64,000 bases of DNA from Trissonchulus latispiculum (lineage: Eukaryota > Nematoda > Enoplea > Enoplida > Ironidae): assembly GCA_030248195.1 (NCBI GenBank), contig JASAND010008673.1:1-64000 (forward strand), given 5' to 3'. Position 1 is the stretch's first letter, and each line of letters starts with the position of its first letter. Position numbers and translations under genes: made by a program. Shown in pieces: positions 51,772 to 62,881 of the stretch. The notes below the pieces were generated by a model. That model ran no database searches and was not told the DNA's origin. It saw only the letters and a program-made list of their open reading frames with translations.

Positions 51772-52258
51772 TGGATTCCCAGCTCGGTTACCAACATAAA
51801 AACTATATACTAACTCAGTAACCAGTGCTTGGTGCTGTACTGTGCTTTCAGCATTAGTCTAAAAGTGCTTGGATACCAAAACTAGACTAACATAGCAACT
51901 TGTACATTGACTTAAAACAGTGATAGATTAATTCTGAGTACAGGAAACAACAAAGCAGATCCAACAAGGATCGAATAATCATAATTGAGTAGGAAATTCA
52001 ACGCACCAACATTTTGTAAATCAAATATAGTCGTACATTTAAATGTTGATGAAGATGATATATTTTTGTTGTCTACTTCCATGTCCAGCACACAACGAAG
52101 GCAACTCACATAGAAAGGGGCAGCGTAGTGGGATGAGGTCCACTCCGACAATTCAAGGACAGGGCAGACGTTTTGTCCTTTTCAGCCTATCCAGTAAACA
52201 GATTAAAGTGTAGGACAAGAAATTGAAGTTTCTGCAAAGAAACTATTTTCAGTCACAA

Positions 52259-52389
52259 GGTTTACTGTTCGTGTATAGATGGGTTGTCTTGTTTTCCGCG
52301 GAATTTAAAAATGCAAATTAGATAAATATGCAAATTAGCCGCCTAGTTCCCCTATAAATAGACATGTCATACAACTACAAATCAGTGTT
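52259..52389. repeat. Left inverted terminal repeat of DIRS element
   Basis: From GGTTTACTGTTCGTG to ACAAATCAGTGTT; inverted match at 56906-57034. Contains the TATAAATAG box also found in the right copy. Confidence 0.92.
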
Positions 52390-52418
52390 ATTCAAATACA
52401 CCGGCGGGTAAAAACCAG

Positions 52419-52504
52419 GAACAGTAAACCTTGTGACTGAAAATAGTTTCTTTGCAGAAACTTCAATTTCAAGTCACTGTGGTTTACTGTTCCTGTATAG
52501 ATGG
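52419..52504. repeat. Internal complementary region (circle-junction template)
   Basis: GAACAGTAAACCTTGTGACTG onward is the reverse complement of the left outer end. After a TTT overlap, TTCAAGTCACTGTGG onward matches the reverse complement of the right outer end. Confidence 0.9.
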
Positions 52505-52732
52505 GAGTTTGACCAATACCCGCCGGAGAGGCGGAAAGGTAAAAACGCTAATGCGTATCCCTCACACAACAATTTATTAGAAAAGATAACAATTAATAGA
52601 ACCAAACAAAAAAATTGGCCAAGAACCAAAGCGACATTTTAAGGTTCTTGTTCTGCAGCATCCGGCCGACACCCCACGGCGCATTGAATAGATGAGCAGG
52701 AAGGTTCCATAACAGATTGCTGTAGCGACTGG

Positions 52733-53639
52733 TCATGGAAAGGAATTCTGTAATGAGAAAAAGGTGTCAGCATCAGACCACGTAGCAGAACGCAGAATGC
52801 TGTCTAAAAGTACGCCACGAGCAAACGCGTTAGAAGCAGCGACGCTGCGCACCGTATGGGCGTTGGTTGGTCCTGAAACCGACAGCTCGGTGAGGACTTT
52901 AGTCAACCAACGAGCTATGGCAGTAGAGCTTGCAGCTCCATATGGTGCACGCAACGTCAGAAACAAATTAGTGCTATCGGAAACACGATGTCGAGCTGAC
53001 GAAGATAGATACCGCAAGACATGATCGTACGGATCTAATAACGGCCGGCTTGGATAGCGATAAAGAACAAACCTGTTCTTTAAATTAGTATTACCCGGCC
53101 GCGCACCCTTAGGCAACTGATGAAGAGTGAACACTATCTTATCAGTATGTATGAGTAAGCCCGGAGATGAAGAGGGGAGTTTAGCCAAAAGCTCCGTTCG
53201 ACCTGCAAAAAGCAGAGCAAGCAACATTGCTGTCCTATACGTTAGCTTGTCAGTGGATAAAATAGTAGAGGAGCCCCAGCTCTCTAGATATGTTAAGACA
53301 GAATCGACACGCCATTCAGGGTAGACCTTGGTAACTGGCGGTCGTTGATGAAAGCGGCCTGCAAAAATGTGCGAATGAGCGGTTGTTGCGACAGCAAAGA
53401 TCGCCGGAGCGTTGAAAGTGGTGGCTCAAAGTAGAAACAGCCACAGTAAGAGTGCGCCATGCGCGACCCTGCACAAATTTGTCGTGAAGAAATTCCGTAA
53501 TTTTAGGAACATCATAGTGATATGGCGACAAGCTATGATCCTTAGCCCATGTAGCCCATTCAGCCCAGATAGCGTCATAGCGACTATGACTTGAGGATTT
53601 TTTAGAATGGGCCAAGAAATCCAGCAGAGCTGGCGACAA
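52733..53639 (-). pseudogene. DIRS tyrosine recombinase, frameshifted
   Basis: Two frames together cover a tyrosine-recombinase domain: 53316-53639 encodes the N-terminal SAM-like part (AIWAEWATWAKDH, WRTLTVAVSTLS) and shifts at about 53425. The sense resumes and continues to 52733 with the first catalytic Arg (FAGRTELL), and HTVRSVAASNAF supplying His and the second Arg. The C-terminal motif reads TFFSLQNSF, where DIRS relatives have a Tyr nucleophile two or three residues after TFxx; no Tyr is present before the stop. It should catalyse strand exchange of the circular cDNA. With the shift and the missing Tyr, this copy is inactive. Confidence 0.75.
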
Positions 53640-53643
53640 GTGC

Positions 53644-55835
53644 TTACCGGGAGGAACTGGGTGAAACCAGGCAAATCCATAGAGACCAGGTGCTGAGCGG
53701 ATTCACAAGAGGTCCCTTGGGAGTTGTCAGGTGCACATGATCTGAAAAAGGAAGAAACAATGATTCAGTTACCTCATCTAACAGTGCAGGGAACCAAGGC
53801 TGAGAGCGCCAATAGGGACACACTAAAATCAGAGGTTTCTGATATAACCTAGCCTGTGCCAGGACTACGGACACCAGGGAAACTGGAGGAAAAGCATACA
53901 AGAGACTGTAAGAAGACCAGTTCTGAGACAAGGCATCCGAACCCACACTGGTAGGAGAATAGGACCATAAGAAAAAGACAGGTACCACAGAGTTGCACCC
54001 TGTAGCGAATAGATCGATACTGCGCACGCCAAATGTCCGAAAAATAAGGCGTCGTGCCGCATAACCTAGGCACCAATCAATGGACGAAGTATGTCCCCGA
54101 GAGAGGTTATCAGCGTCGACATTGGCAGTGGAGGGTATATAAGAAAAACGTGGAGAAATTTTGTTGCGAATAAACAAAGTCCAGATAGACACCGCCAAAC
54201 GAGACAGGGTACGGGATCGAACCGACCCCCGCTTGACCAAGGCAGCGATGGCTGCCTGGTTGTCCATCGCATAATGTAAAGTTTTACCGGATGCCACCCG
54301 TAGAAACGATTGAAAGGAAAGCAATTTGAAAAGAGCCCGCAGCTCCAAAACATTGATATGCGTGGAGCGCTCTGCAGGAGACCATGCAGAAGAAAAACTA
54401 AGCGCCCTAAACATAGCCCCCCAGCCATCTTTTGATGCGTCCGTATAGACAAAGCCACCGACTGGTGCTGGACGTAAGGAAACAGACATACCTGGCAGAA
54501 TGCTCTTCCAGCAACGGATTTCCCGCCGAACGTGTTGTGGAAGAACCACCATCCTGGAATATGACGCCGAGGTCCTGTGCCTGGGAAGGTGTTGGTTCAG
54601 AAACTGCTGGAGATGTCTATAAAATAAAAGAGCGTTAGGGTAAGCTAAAAGACAGCTAGTCAGGCTACTAAGCAGACTAGCAAGTTGACGCAAAGATACG
54701 CGCCGAGCAGACAAGATACAGAAAGGAAGCTTAGCAATGCGGGCTTGACGGTCCGTAGATACGGAGACGGTAAGGCTGGCCGCATTCCAATCGTAACCAA
54801 GGTAGGTCCGAGTTTGGCTAGGCGTCAGTTCAGACTTTCCTAAGTTGATAATGAAACCTAGATACAACAGAAAGAGAAGACATTGCATATAATGTTTGAG
54901 ACACGAGGCATAAGACTGTGCCATGATTAAAATGTCGTCTAAATAAATGACAAGGCGAATCCCAGAAGCCCGGAGAAAGGCCACCACTACTTTAAGAAGC
55001 TTAGTAAAGATACGTGGGGCAGATGAAAGACCAAAGGTAACGCCTTATAGCAGTAATAAGAACCCTCAAAGAGGAAGGCTAAAAATGGGTGATGACTTTC
55101 CGAAATAGGTATGTGCGGATAGGCATCGTTAATGTCAAAAGAACAGAACCAGTCACCTTCTTGCACAAGAAAGCGCAAAGCCTGAGGCGTTTCCATTTTG
55201 AACTTCCTATACCGAACGAATTTATTGAGGGGGCGTAAATTTGTTACCACTCGTTTATCGCCAGTTTTCTTAGGCATCACAAAGAGCGAAGAGGTGTGGC
55301 GAACGGAAGTAGCCGACATAGTAGATACAGAACGTTTAGCGAGCAAGGAATTTAGTTCTGCAGCAAAAATATTCCGATCAGCTACCGAACAGAATAGAGT
55401 CTCCCGGTTCATGCAAAAAGGTGGAAGGCGTAAAAATTCAATGTGATACCCGTTGACTATATTTAGGATTAAGACATCGTTGGTCAGTTGACGCCACCGA
55501 TGGAGAAAGTAATGAAGGCGTCCACCTACAGCGCAGCTGCCAATTTGAGCAGTTACAGAATTATGTCCTTTATGATCAAAATGCACACCTAAAGACAGCA
55601 ATGAACTGTTTAAAACTTCAGAAAAAGGCAATAAGACACTTACCGGATGCTGGGACGCCGCAAGACAAGGAGCCCTAGGGCTGAGACTGGTGTTGAGCAG
55701 ATCGACGGAACCCTCCGCGGCCTGGATGACCTCTGCCACCGGAGCGTTGACCAGTTCGAAACGGGCCGCCGGCTTGGCGAAATCTGCCACGGTACTAAAA
55801 GTAACAAAATCATTACGTGCCGTTGGCGTCTTCAT
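53644..55835 (-). pseudogene. DIRS reverse transcriptase-RNase H, one frameshift
   Basis: The RT starts in the frame from the ATG at 55835 (a non-ATG frame overlaps the gag stop at 55841-55844) with KRVVTNLRPLNKFV and WFCSFDINDAY. At about 55040 the frame is lost within the PFGL-type motif by an apparent one-base loss. It continues in the next frame with the catalytic YLDDIL, LGFIINLGKS and an RNase H with VYTDASKDGWGA, LELRALF, MDNQAAIAAL and NVDADNLSR. A conserved DIRS connector (SIDLFATGCNS, YAFPP) follows. It would copy element RNA into cDNA. Confidence 0.85.
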
Positions 55836-55840
55836 TACAC

Positions 55841-56881
55841 TCAAAGACTTAACACAAGAAACAAGGGATGGAGAAAGCTAGTAGCAGTCGAAGTTATCTT
55901 AGAAGAGCTCCGTGGCTTTTCTTTGGGCTCATCGAGTTTCTCGCGCCGGCGGAGCTCGCTTTTCGTAAGGCGATCCACCTGAGGGCCGAAGAGAGAACCC
56001 TCCTTGGCACCCTCCAAAGCATCTTTCGCCGAAAGCCGGCGACGTACGCTGCGGCCCAAAGTGCCCAAAGCGTTGTTGGCACGTTGCAATGCCAGGCGCC
56101 GGCTAGCAGAGCCCAGCAAATGCAGTACACTATCCATTTGTTCGGTATAGCGGGCTGCATCAAACTGAACGGTACGGCGAGAGGAACGAAGTTGATGACC
56201 ATTTCGTTCCTGTCGCCGTATCTTCCGAACACGGCGCGCCGCGGCGCCCAAGTAGGCAGCCACACCGCGGGCAGCAGCCATGAGGTCGTTCTGGATCGCC
56301 AGAAGTCGAGCCTCTTCACTGCGGCGCTCAGCAGACAATAGATGGGCATGCGTATGGTCAAGCGGCGGAGGCTTGAAAGCAGTGGCAGAAACCCCCAAGA
56401 CCAGTTTGGCGAAGATAGCACCGTCAGACTTGAGTGGGTCCGCTGTATATGAAAGCCAACGCTCCCGCGCCCAGGAGCTGAGGTTGAGGGTCGGCCGCTC
56501 GGTAGTACTTGGACCGACCAAATCGTCCAAAGGGGACGAATGGACAGCTGGAGGGAGCGGATTGTCCTTTCCCGCAAAGCGAGGTACACGGGCGGTCTCC
56601 CCTGCACGATTGCGTGCTACTGTCGAGCGAGCCGAGCTCGCAGAAGAAGGAGACAAGCTACGATGCTCCCTCACCGAATTCTGCTCGGGTGAGCAAGAAG
56701 ATTCTCGTGCAGAAACAGTCGAGCGCGAGGAAGAGCGCTGGCGTCGATGCTGCACTGGTGGAGAAGCGGTACGCTCCCGTTGGCTGTCAGATGAACGGCT
56801 AGACCGAGATGATCCAGAATTCCGACTGGAGTGAGTACTGCTGTCTGAACCTTCGGCCTGAGACTGATATGAGCGCGGCAT
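55841..56881 (-). CDS. DIRS gag-like ORF1, 346 aa
   Basis: Intact frame opening MPRSYQSQAEGSD, with a strongly Ser/Arg-rich first 90 residues followed by a helix-rich Arg/Ala segment. The position (first frame, promoter-proximal) and composition match the gag-like ORF1 of DIRS elements, thought to bind element RNA. Its stop overlaps the start of the RT frame. A TATAAATA box lies about 50 bp upstream in the inverted terminal repeat. Confidence 0.75.
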   Translation of the reverse strand: MPRSYQSQAEGSDSSTHSSRNSGSSRSSRSSDSQRERTASPPVQHRRQRSSSRSTVSARESSCSPEQNSVREHRSLSPSSASSARSTVARNRAGETARVPRFAGKDNPLPPAVHSSPLDDLVGPSTTERPTLNLSSWARERWLSYTADPLKSDGAIFAKLVLGVSATAFKPPPLDHTHAHLLSAERRSEEARLLAIQNDLMAAARGVAAYLGAAARRVRKIRRQERNGHQLRSSRRTVQFDAARYTEQMDSVLHLLGSASRRLALQRANNALGTLGRSVRRRLSAKDALEGAKEGSLFGPQVDRLTKSELRRREKLDEPKEKPRSSSKITSTATSFLHPLFLVLSL

Positions 56882-56931
56882 AACACAAGCGCGGAAAACA
56901 TAAACACTGATTTGTAGTTGTATGACATGTC

Positions 56932-56939
56932 TATTTATA
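56932..56939 (-). promoter_or_regulatory. TATA box in the right DIRS terminal repeat
   Basis: Read on the minus strand the sequence is CCCCTATAAATAGACATG, 51 bp before the gag ATG. The same box is in the left repeat in inverted orientation, so each end carries a promoter-like sequence. Confidence 0.6.
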
Positions 56940-57047
56940 GGGGAACTAGGCGGCCAATTTGCATATTTATCTAATTTGTATTTTTAAATTCCGCGGAAAA
57001 CAAGACAACCCATCTATACAGGAACAGTAAACCACAGTGACTTGAAA

Positions 57048-57600
57048 AAAAATCACGGACTATTTGACCTATTTCGCCAAAGATTGTATTTGTGGCATAT
57101 TTACACAGAATGTTCGATTGTAATGCATTTTTTCTAGCGGAAATGTGTGTAAGCAAGAGTTTATAAAACAAAGAGTAGTGAGTGTCAGCAGGTCTTACTA
57201 ATAAAATAAACTTGCAATATTATGTTCGAAACATTAAAGGCTTGAAGAAACGGTAAAAATCCTAATATTTTTGTGGAAAGGATGTTTTATTGCCAGTTTT
57301 GTAAGAGATTGCCTCAACTGAACCATGATTTATTAACCTATGATTTTTTACCGTTGAAAAGAACTAGTTCTGCGCAACATAATGATCTAAACATTACTTC
57401 TGTACGAGTTTCCTAGCTCAAGTCAAAGGTATTTAATTTGGCAAAAACGCCCGTTTTTGAAAAATGGCAGCGTTGTATGCTTACACGCTGAGAAGCCCCT
57501 CCCCCGAGATTCGGTCTTAATGTTTCGAGCATATTGCAAGCTTATTCTATTAGGAAGAGCTGATTGTCTTACTCTTCCTATTATCAAGAGTACATACAAG

Positions 57601-57639
<39 letters not shown>

Positions 57640-58352
57640 TAATAATATATAATAATATAATAATAATTAAATAATAATATAATATATATAATAATAATGC
57701 AGATAATATATATAATATACCATATAATACATAATAATAATATTTAATAATAATATGATAATAATAATAATCAAGAGTACACAATACATAATAGATAATA
57801 GATATTATGTACTCATGCTATTATATACTATCAGTGTAAGTAACTGATATTTTTTCGTGTCTGTTAAATAATATTTAAAAAGTGCCTTGCTCAATTTAAT
57901 TGTGCTGTCGTGGCTGTGGGTAGGTGGTATTGCTCATTTGTAAGAGTGCTGCACATGTCTTTTATTTGACTTTGAAATGCCTGCTGTTTTTCGCAAAACT
58001 GCAGAAATAAAAGTTTTTGTTTTTTCTACATAAAACGATCAAAGACAATGGCACGACCTTTACGTAATAATTATTGACTTGACATCGTTTACAGTTTAAC
58101 AGTCCTAAATTTTTCAAGACTGCACCAATTCGTACAACTTTCTCTCTTTTTGAATAAAACGCCTTAAAATGAATCAGTAGCCTAAATTCTTTGTAGACTG
58201 AATGTATACGTTTTTGAAAATTCTAAGTCGATCTCTGCACGAATATTAGAGCTAAGAAATTCTTTGTTATTCGCTCAAAATGTCGGTTCTTTTCTTGTAC
58301 AAACTCTCCCAAAAGTTGCGATGAAAAATGGTTATTCATGACTTTATTGCAG
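57048..58352. other. AT-rich gap with TAA/TAT microsatellite
   Basis: A (TAA)n-type repeat occupies about 57602-57770. No gene is recognised between the DIRS element and the sulfotransferase. Confidence 0.6.
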
Positions 58353-58363
58353 TGGCCATTTTC

Positions 58364-60393
58364 ATGGTGGCTGAATTTTCCTCTATTTGCGTTGAACTTT
58401 TTATTTTAGAGTTAGTGACAACATACATATCTTTGCCGTCTTCTATTGTAAGTTGTAGCATAGCACAGCATAATTGTTGACAGTGCAACGCCAAAAAGGT
58501 AAAATTTGGTTATTTTAGGGTGATATTTTAATTGATTAACAAGGCGGTATTTTTCGCCACTAAAACGGCATCATTACTTTCACCAATACTCATCGCCTGT
58601 TCATATTACTCCTCTCCTTACCATGTCTTATTTTTCTATCATTTTATTGCATATCTAATCCTGTGCAAATCACAACTAAGCATGACTTGATCTCAGAACT
58701 GACGACCTCAAATCCTTATCTATTACCTCCTCCTCAACTATTACCCGTGCCCCGTTTTCCCAATCGACCCTTGCTGGATAATGATAATAAATTGCTATTT
58801 TGTTGGATCCCAAAAAATGCCTGCTCTCATTTCAAGGCCTTATTCTGCAGACGATTTCTAACATACTCAGGGGACGCGGGAACAACCAACCAAGAACTCG
58901 CTTATGTTCACAATGTCTGTTTCACGCAGTTGAAGGTTTACAATCCTGCTAAGTATGGAGACTTACTCGGAAATGAATGCAAGTTCTGGGAAATAAGTTT
59001 AGAAATAGTTATATTAGAAACAATAGTTATAGATGCCGTGCTTCTGTAGGAGGTGCATAGAGTTGAAGCTGAGCACTAGAACAACAGAATCAGACAAAAT
59101 TTTATTTTCGAAAACTTAGGCCCTATTTCTTTAAAGATTAGACGGATTAGATTAAAATTAATCCGCACTAAAGAAACAGCACCTCGGATTAAAATTTAAT
59201 CCAGCGAGTTAAACTAGTTAAACGGATTTAATCTAATCCTGTTTCTTTATTCTTTCTTCGGATTAAAAAGTGGAAGACATAATTTTAATCCAACCTGCTT
59301 ATATAATCGCTGTTCCTTTAAAGATTAATTTTAATCCGTTTAATCTGTCTTCTACATTTTCAACTAGTTTTTAATCTTTGTGCAGATACGCGGATTAAAC
59401 GGATTTAAAGTTGGCGGATTAAAATTTTTAGTCGCTGTTTCTTTAATGGCGGATTAAACGGATAAAAATTAACTCGTTTAATCCGTTTATTAAAAATGGA
59501 CGGATCAAACGCGTTAATTTTAATCCGTTTAATCCGTTTAATCCTGCATTAAAGAGACAGCCGTTAAAATTTTAATCCGGCTGATTTTTAATCCGTTTAA
59601 TCCGACCATTTTAAACTTTAAAGAAATAGGCCCATAAATTAAAATTGGAAAAAATTAAAATCTTGTTTTCTTAAAGTAAACGTAGCTTTTATATCTTAGA
59701 AATGATATAAATGTTTTTAAGATCTACAGGCAGTCCATTATTAACATTCACGTTAGCTACAAAAAATGTAAGTAGTTTCTAAGGGGTTTTGTTATTTCAG
59801 CTTGGCACAAGGTCGCGGTCGTTCGACATCCTTTTGACCGATTCTTATCAGCCTGGATGGATAAATGTAGAGCAGCCAATGTGATAAGGAATCCAAAGCT
59901 CAGCTGCTATGGATGTCAGCGAAATATCAGCTGCTTTATCACAAGGAACTGGGAACAACTTCAAAAACTTTCCAGAGTAGCAAACTTTTCCCTCAAAATG
60001 GACTATCTGGACCACTTCTATCCACAGTATTGGTTTTGTGGATTCCAAAATCACCTGAACGATTACTCTCTGCTTCATTATGAGAAAAGTGAACCTTTTA
60101 AGGATAAGATTCGTCAAAAATTAGTCAATCTCGGATGGCCTAGAGAGGAAATCTACAACGGCTGGGGACCTAATAAAACCGAACCTTTTCTTGGAACCGG
60201 AACGGTACATGGAACAGTAACAAGAAGCAAAGATTTTGCCTTAGATTTGCTCAAAAACAATCTCTATTTAAGTGACATTCTGTATCGGACCTACTTGATT
60301 GATTTTCAGGCATTCAACTTTTCACTCCCCAGTTGGGTGAAACCGCTCTGTGAGTCGGTTTCGAATCCGTCTGTGTACAGAATTTGTCGTTAA
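58364..60393 (+). CDS. Carbohydrate sulfotransferase (Sulfotransfer_2 family), type II membrane protein
   Basis: The proposed exons are 58364-58447, 58681-58978 and 59801-60393, giving 324 aa. The 5'-phosphosulfate-binding loop is CWIPKNACSHFK (residues 69-80) and the 3'-phosphate motif VVRHPFDRFLSAW (134-146). Both bind PAPS; the enzyme would sulfate glycans in the Golgi lumen. CFTQLKVYNPAKYG between them is typical of the nematode-like branch. Exon 1 supplies a signal-anchor-like segment (FSSICVELFILELVTTYI), but its link to exon 2 rests on phase and a weak acceptor. Exon 2 ends either at a GC donor (AAT|GCAAGT) or at 58996 (TAA|GTTTAG); both keep frame. A CAG acceptor lies 11 nt before the ATG. 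The second intron holds the TIR element 59119-59633. Confidence 0.75.
59119..59633. mobile_element. TIR element with (GGATTAAACGG)n body
   Basis: The left end is GGCCCTATTTCTTTAAAG; the right end is the reverse complement of GGGCCTATTTCTTTAAAG. The body is almost wholly made of GGATTAAA/TTTAATCC units in both orientations. Flanks AAAACTTA and ATAAATTA match at 6 of 8 positions, a possible aged 8-bp duplication. It is intronic to the sulfotransferase gene. Confidence 0.75.
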
Positions 60394-60820
60394 AATCAAA
60401 ATTAAAATACCTTTTTACTACTAAACTCTGTTGCCCAGATTTGATGCTACGCTATTTATGGACTATTATATACAACAAATTTAGAATTTGTGCCTACTAC
60501 ATACATATATATACCAACTAACTCCCTGGCTAAACCTGACAATGATTGGCACCTAACCAATAGCATACACTTATGGACCATCGTACATTTGTCACAGAAC
60601 AGGCTACTGTGAACCTAAATTCTTAAAGACCGTTATGGCCTAACTGAAAGTCAGCTGCTTATAAGTGTATCGCTTAGTAAACTTAGCGTAGTCTTAGGGT
60701 TGTATTGTTGCGACCTCAAAAGTTTTGATTTGATTTAGTTCGTTTTGCGGCTTTGAAAAATCATCAGATTTGGTTCAGTTCGATTTTCTGCTCCAAGAAA
60801 ATGAATTGGTTTAAACCAGT

Positions 60821-61595
60821 TAGGGTTGTGCCGTTAAGTGATTTACCCGGGCTCGGGCCTACTTCATCGACCGTGACCGTGACCCGGCCCGGAGGCCCGA
60901 TACAAGGCCCGGAGGCTCGGGCCCGTTACAAGGCCCGGGTTCTATTCTCGGCGTTGGGGCCCGATTCGTTACAAAGCCCGGGCCTTCAGATTCAATCCTA
61001 GACATGCCATTTTCGGTAGAATATTACGTCACTTAATATTGTACTGTCTTATTAGTTGAAAAACCACCACTTTAAGACAGGCGTTTGCAATATAACATAC
61101 TTATTTTTCTGAGCCTTTGGGTTGGGTAGCGCTGCGATAGTCTATCTATCTCTTAACTAGCCAATCACATTCAATGAGACCCAATCGGTCGACTATACCT
61201 GTTCATTAAATCTACCATTCTCTGCAGTTCATTGCCGAATCTGTTAATATTTTTAGCACTTGCGAGAACCAAATCAGGTCCTTAGGCAAAATTTGTTTAT
61301 GAAATGTCTCGTTTCTTGTTCTATATATCACAAACCATCCTCATAAGACATCACATACGCAAACGCCATAGTAAATTCAACACTGCCAAACATTGAGACA
61401 AACTAAAAATCCGTTTTAGAAGGCCCAACATCACCCGGGCCTGACCGGGCCCGGGAGACCCGGTGGTCATGAATCGGGCCGGGCGTCTCTCAGAAAAAGA
61501 GGCCCGGGGCCGTGACCGTGACCGGCCCGGGGACCGAGGCCATGACCGTGACCGGCCCGGCCCGCGGACCGATACAAGGCCCCGGCACAACTCTA
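60821..61595. mobile_element. hAT-type MITE with (GGGCCCGG)n ends
   Basis: Ends are TAGGGTTGTGCCG and the reverse complement of TAGAGTTGTGCCG. Flanks AAACCAGT and AATCCAGT match at 7 of 8 bases, consistent with an 8-bp duplication. The outer 170 bp at each end are GGCCCGG/ACCGTGACCG units; the centre is AT-rich. The surrounding DNA (GATTTGGTTCAGTTCG-like) resembles an older element. Confidence 0.75.
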
Positions 61596-61729
61596 AATCC
61601 AGTTCAATTGTCACAATTTGATTTGATGCAGTTTTTACCAAAACTGAATTTTGTTGCGACTTTTGATTTTTCAAATTTGCAGATCTACTGATTTAACGCA
61701 CCCTAACTACCAGGCTGCTCCAACTGCGA

Positions 61730-62032
61730 TCATTGTTTTTTTATCGACCTCACGCTCCTTGCCGTAGTAAGTTCCACGCTAAGCGTACAATAAAAACTAT
61801 ATATAGGTACTATCATTTCTACATCCTTGCCTGAAATCGTAGCGCATCCGTATGGAAAGCCTCCACTTCCGTACACGTCTTTGCAAGGCAGACCACAGCG
61901 GGAAGCCCGGAATAGGGCAATAGAAGAGTTACACCTACATGTGACGGTGGCATAATTTAAGAACAGAAGGTATCCAGATCCACCTCCGACATGACTGAAG
62001 GCAAAAACAGAAAGGGGGGAACGACCAGTCAT
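61730..62032 (-). other. Unassigned 100-codon frame
   Basis: A Gly/Cys/Ser-rich open frame (GGGSGYLLFLNYATVTC, CGLPCKDVYGSGG) with less AT bias than its surroundings. No splice sites or family support it. The opposite strand is also open over part of this region. Possibly an exon or a repeat fragment. Confidence 0.2.
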
Positions 62033-62487
62033 GCACTCTAGAATTGAAAACTTTAGAAAAAGTTAGAGCAGTAATCAAGATGGATGTCAGGGGACAACTG
62101 TGGAGATCTCCCCCTGATGGAGTACATGTCTATGGGATTTTCCACGGAGACGGTTCAATTCCCCATACTATAATTTCAGCTTAGGAAACTTTTTATCCAT
62201 CTCAGCACTACATACGCATCTCTACGTAAATCAGGCTAGATACGCAGGTATAAAGACTACACACTTTCTTTTATTGTTGTTGTCATAAGTACAATTATAC
62301 ATAAATATACTTCAGTACTTCTAGACATGTCTTCTTTTTACAAATCCATTTCCTTTCCTACATGACGTCCAAACAGTATGACTTGAAGGCCGCTCATGTA
62401 AACGAAATGTACTACAGAATCAGCACAGCACAACTGTTTCTAGCAGTTCAAAAATTAGTCATTTGTAATCAAGAAAAAGGATGAATA

Positions 62488-62881
62488 TCACACTGGCCAC
62501 CTCCACTGGTCATCAGGGGCTTTTTCCATTAAGGGCTCCCAAGCCTTGTACTTGGCCATATTTCGGGCCAGTTTCAGTTCATGTTCAGCCTACAATAAAA
62601 ATAATAAAAACAACGAAATTCCAATCAACCACACTGAGAAAGTTGTGAAAGTACGAAAAACCGACTGTATATACGTAGATGTTTACGGCATTTTGTAGAA
62701 TTATGTATGTACGTACTCTTCATCAACTGGGTCGTCTCACCCCTCTTTCCCTTTTACAATGCTAGTTTTACCCAGTAATTCAGTAAAACATTGGGCTGGC
62801 CTAACTGCAAGTTACCTGAACAATGACTTCTTCTATCATACCCATGTCAATCTTCGTCTCCAAATTCGCAACGTCCGGCTC
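62488..62881 (-). CDS. NDUFA5: NDUFA5 (complex I subunit B13), last two exons
   Basis: Minus-strand exons 62816-62881 and 62488-62589 join in phase 0 (CAG|GTAACT; acceptor ATTGTAG). They read [20 protein letters not shown] then [20 protein letters not shown], ending PDDQWRWPV and a stop. This is the conserved C-terminus of NADH:ubiquinone oxidoreductase subunit A5 (EPDV..LE, EEVI.QAE.EL.LA, W.PL, DQW.WP), an accessory subunit of the mitochondrial complex I peripheral arm. The N-terminal exons are expected beyond 62881 but were not found before the window end. The upstream flank contains GC-rich repeats. Confidence 0.9.

Larger units (their letters stand above)
52224..57047 (-). mobile_element. 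DIRS-type tyrosine-recombinase retrotransposon, near-complete structure
   Basis: The element runs right to left: gag-like frame, RT-RNase H, tyrosine recombinase. Inverted terminal repeats (about 52259-52389 and 56906-57034) differ at only a few positions. Near the left end, 52419-52504 is the internal complementary region: its first part complements the outer left end and its second part the outer right end, meeting at a shared TTT. This arrangement is diagnostic of DIRS elements, which insert as circles by recombination and have no integrase. At least two frameshifts break the coding regions. Confidence 0.93.

Noticed and set aside
60695..61705. An outer element surrounding the hAT MITE, starting TAGGGTTGTATTG and ending GCACCCTA
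   Set aside because: Ends match for only six bases and flanks (CGTAGTCT and ACTACCAG) are not duplications. The TTTGGTTCAG-like flanks may still be an old relative.
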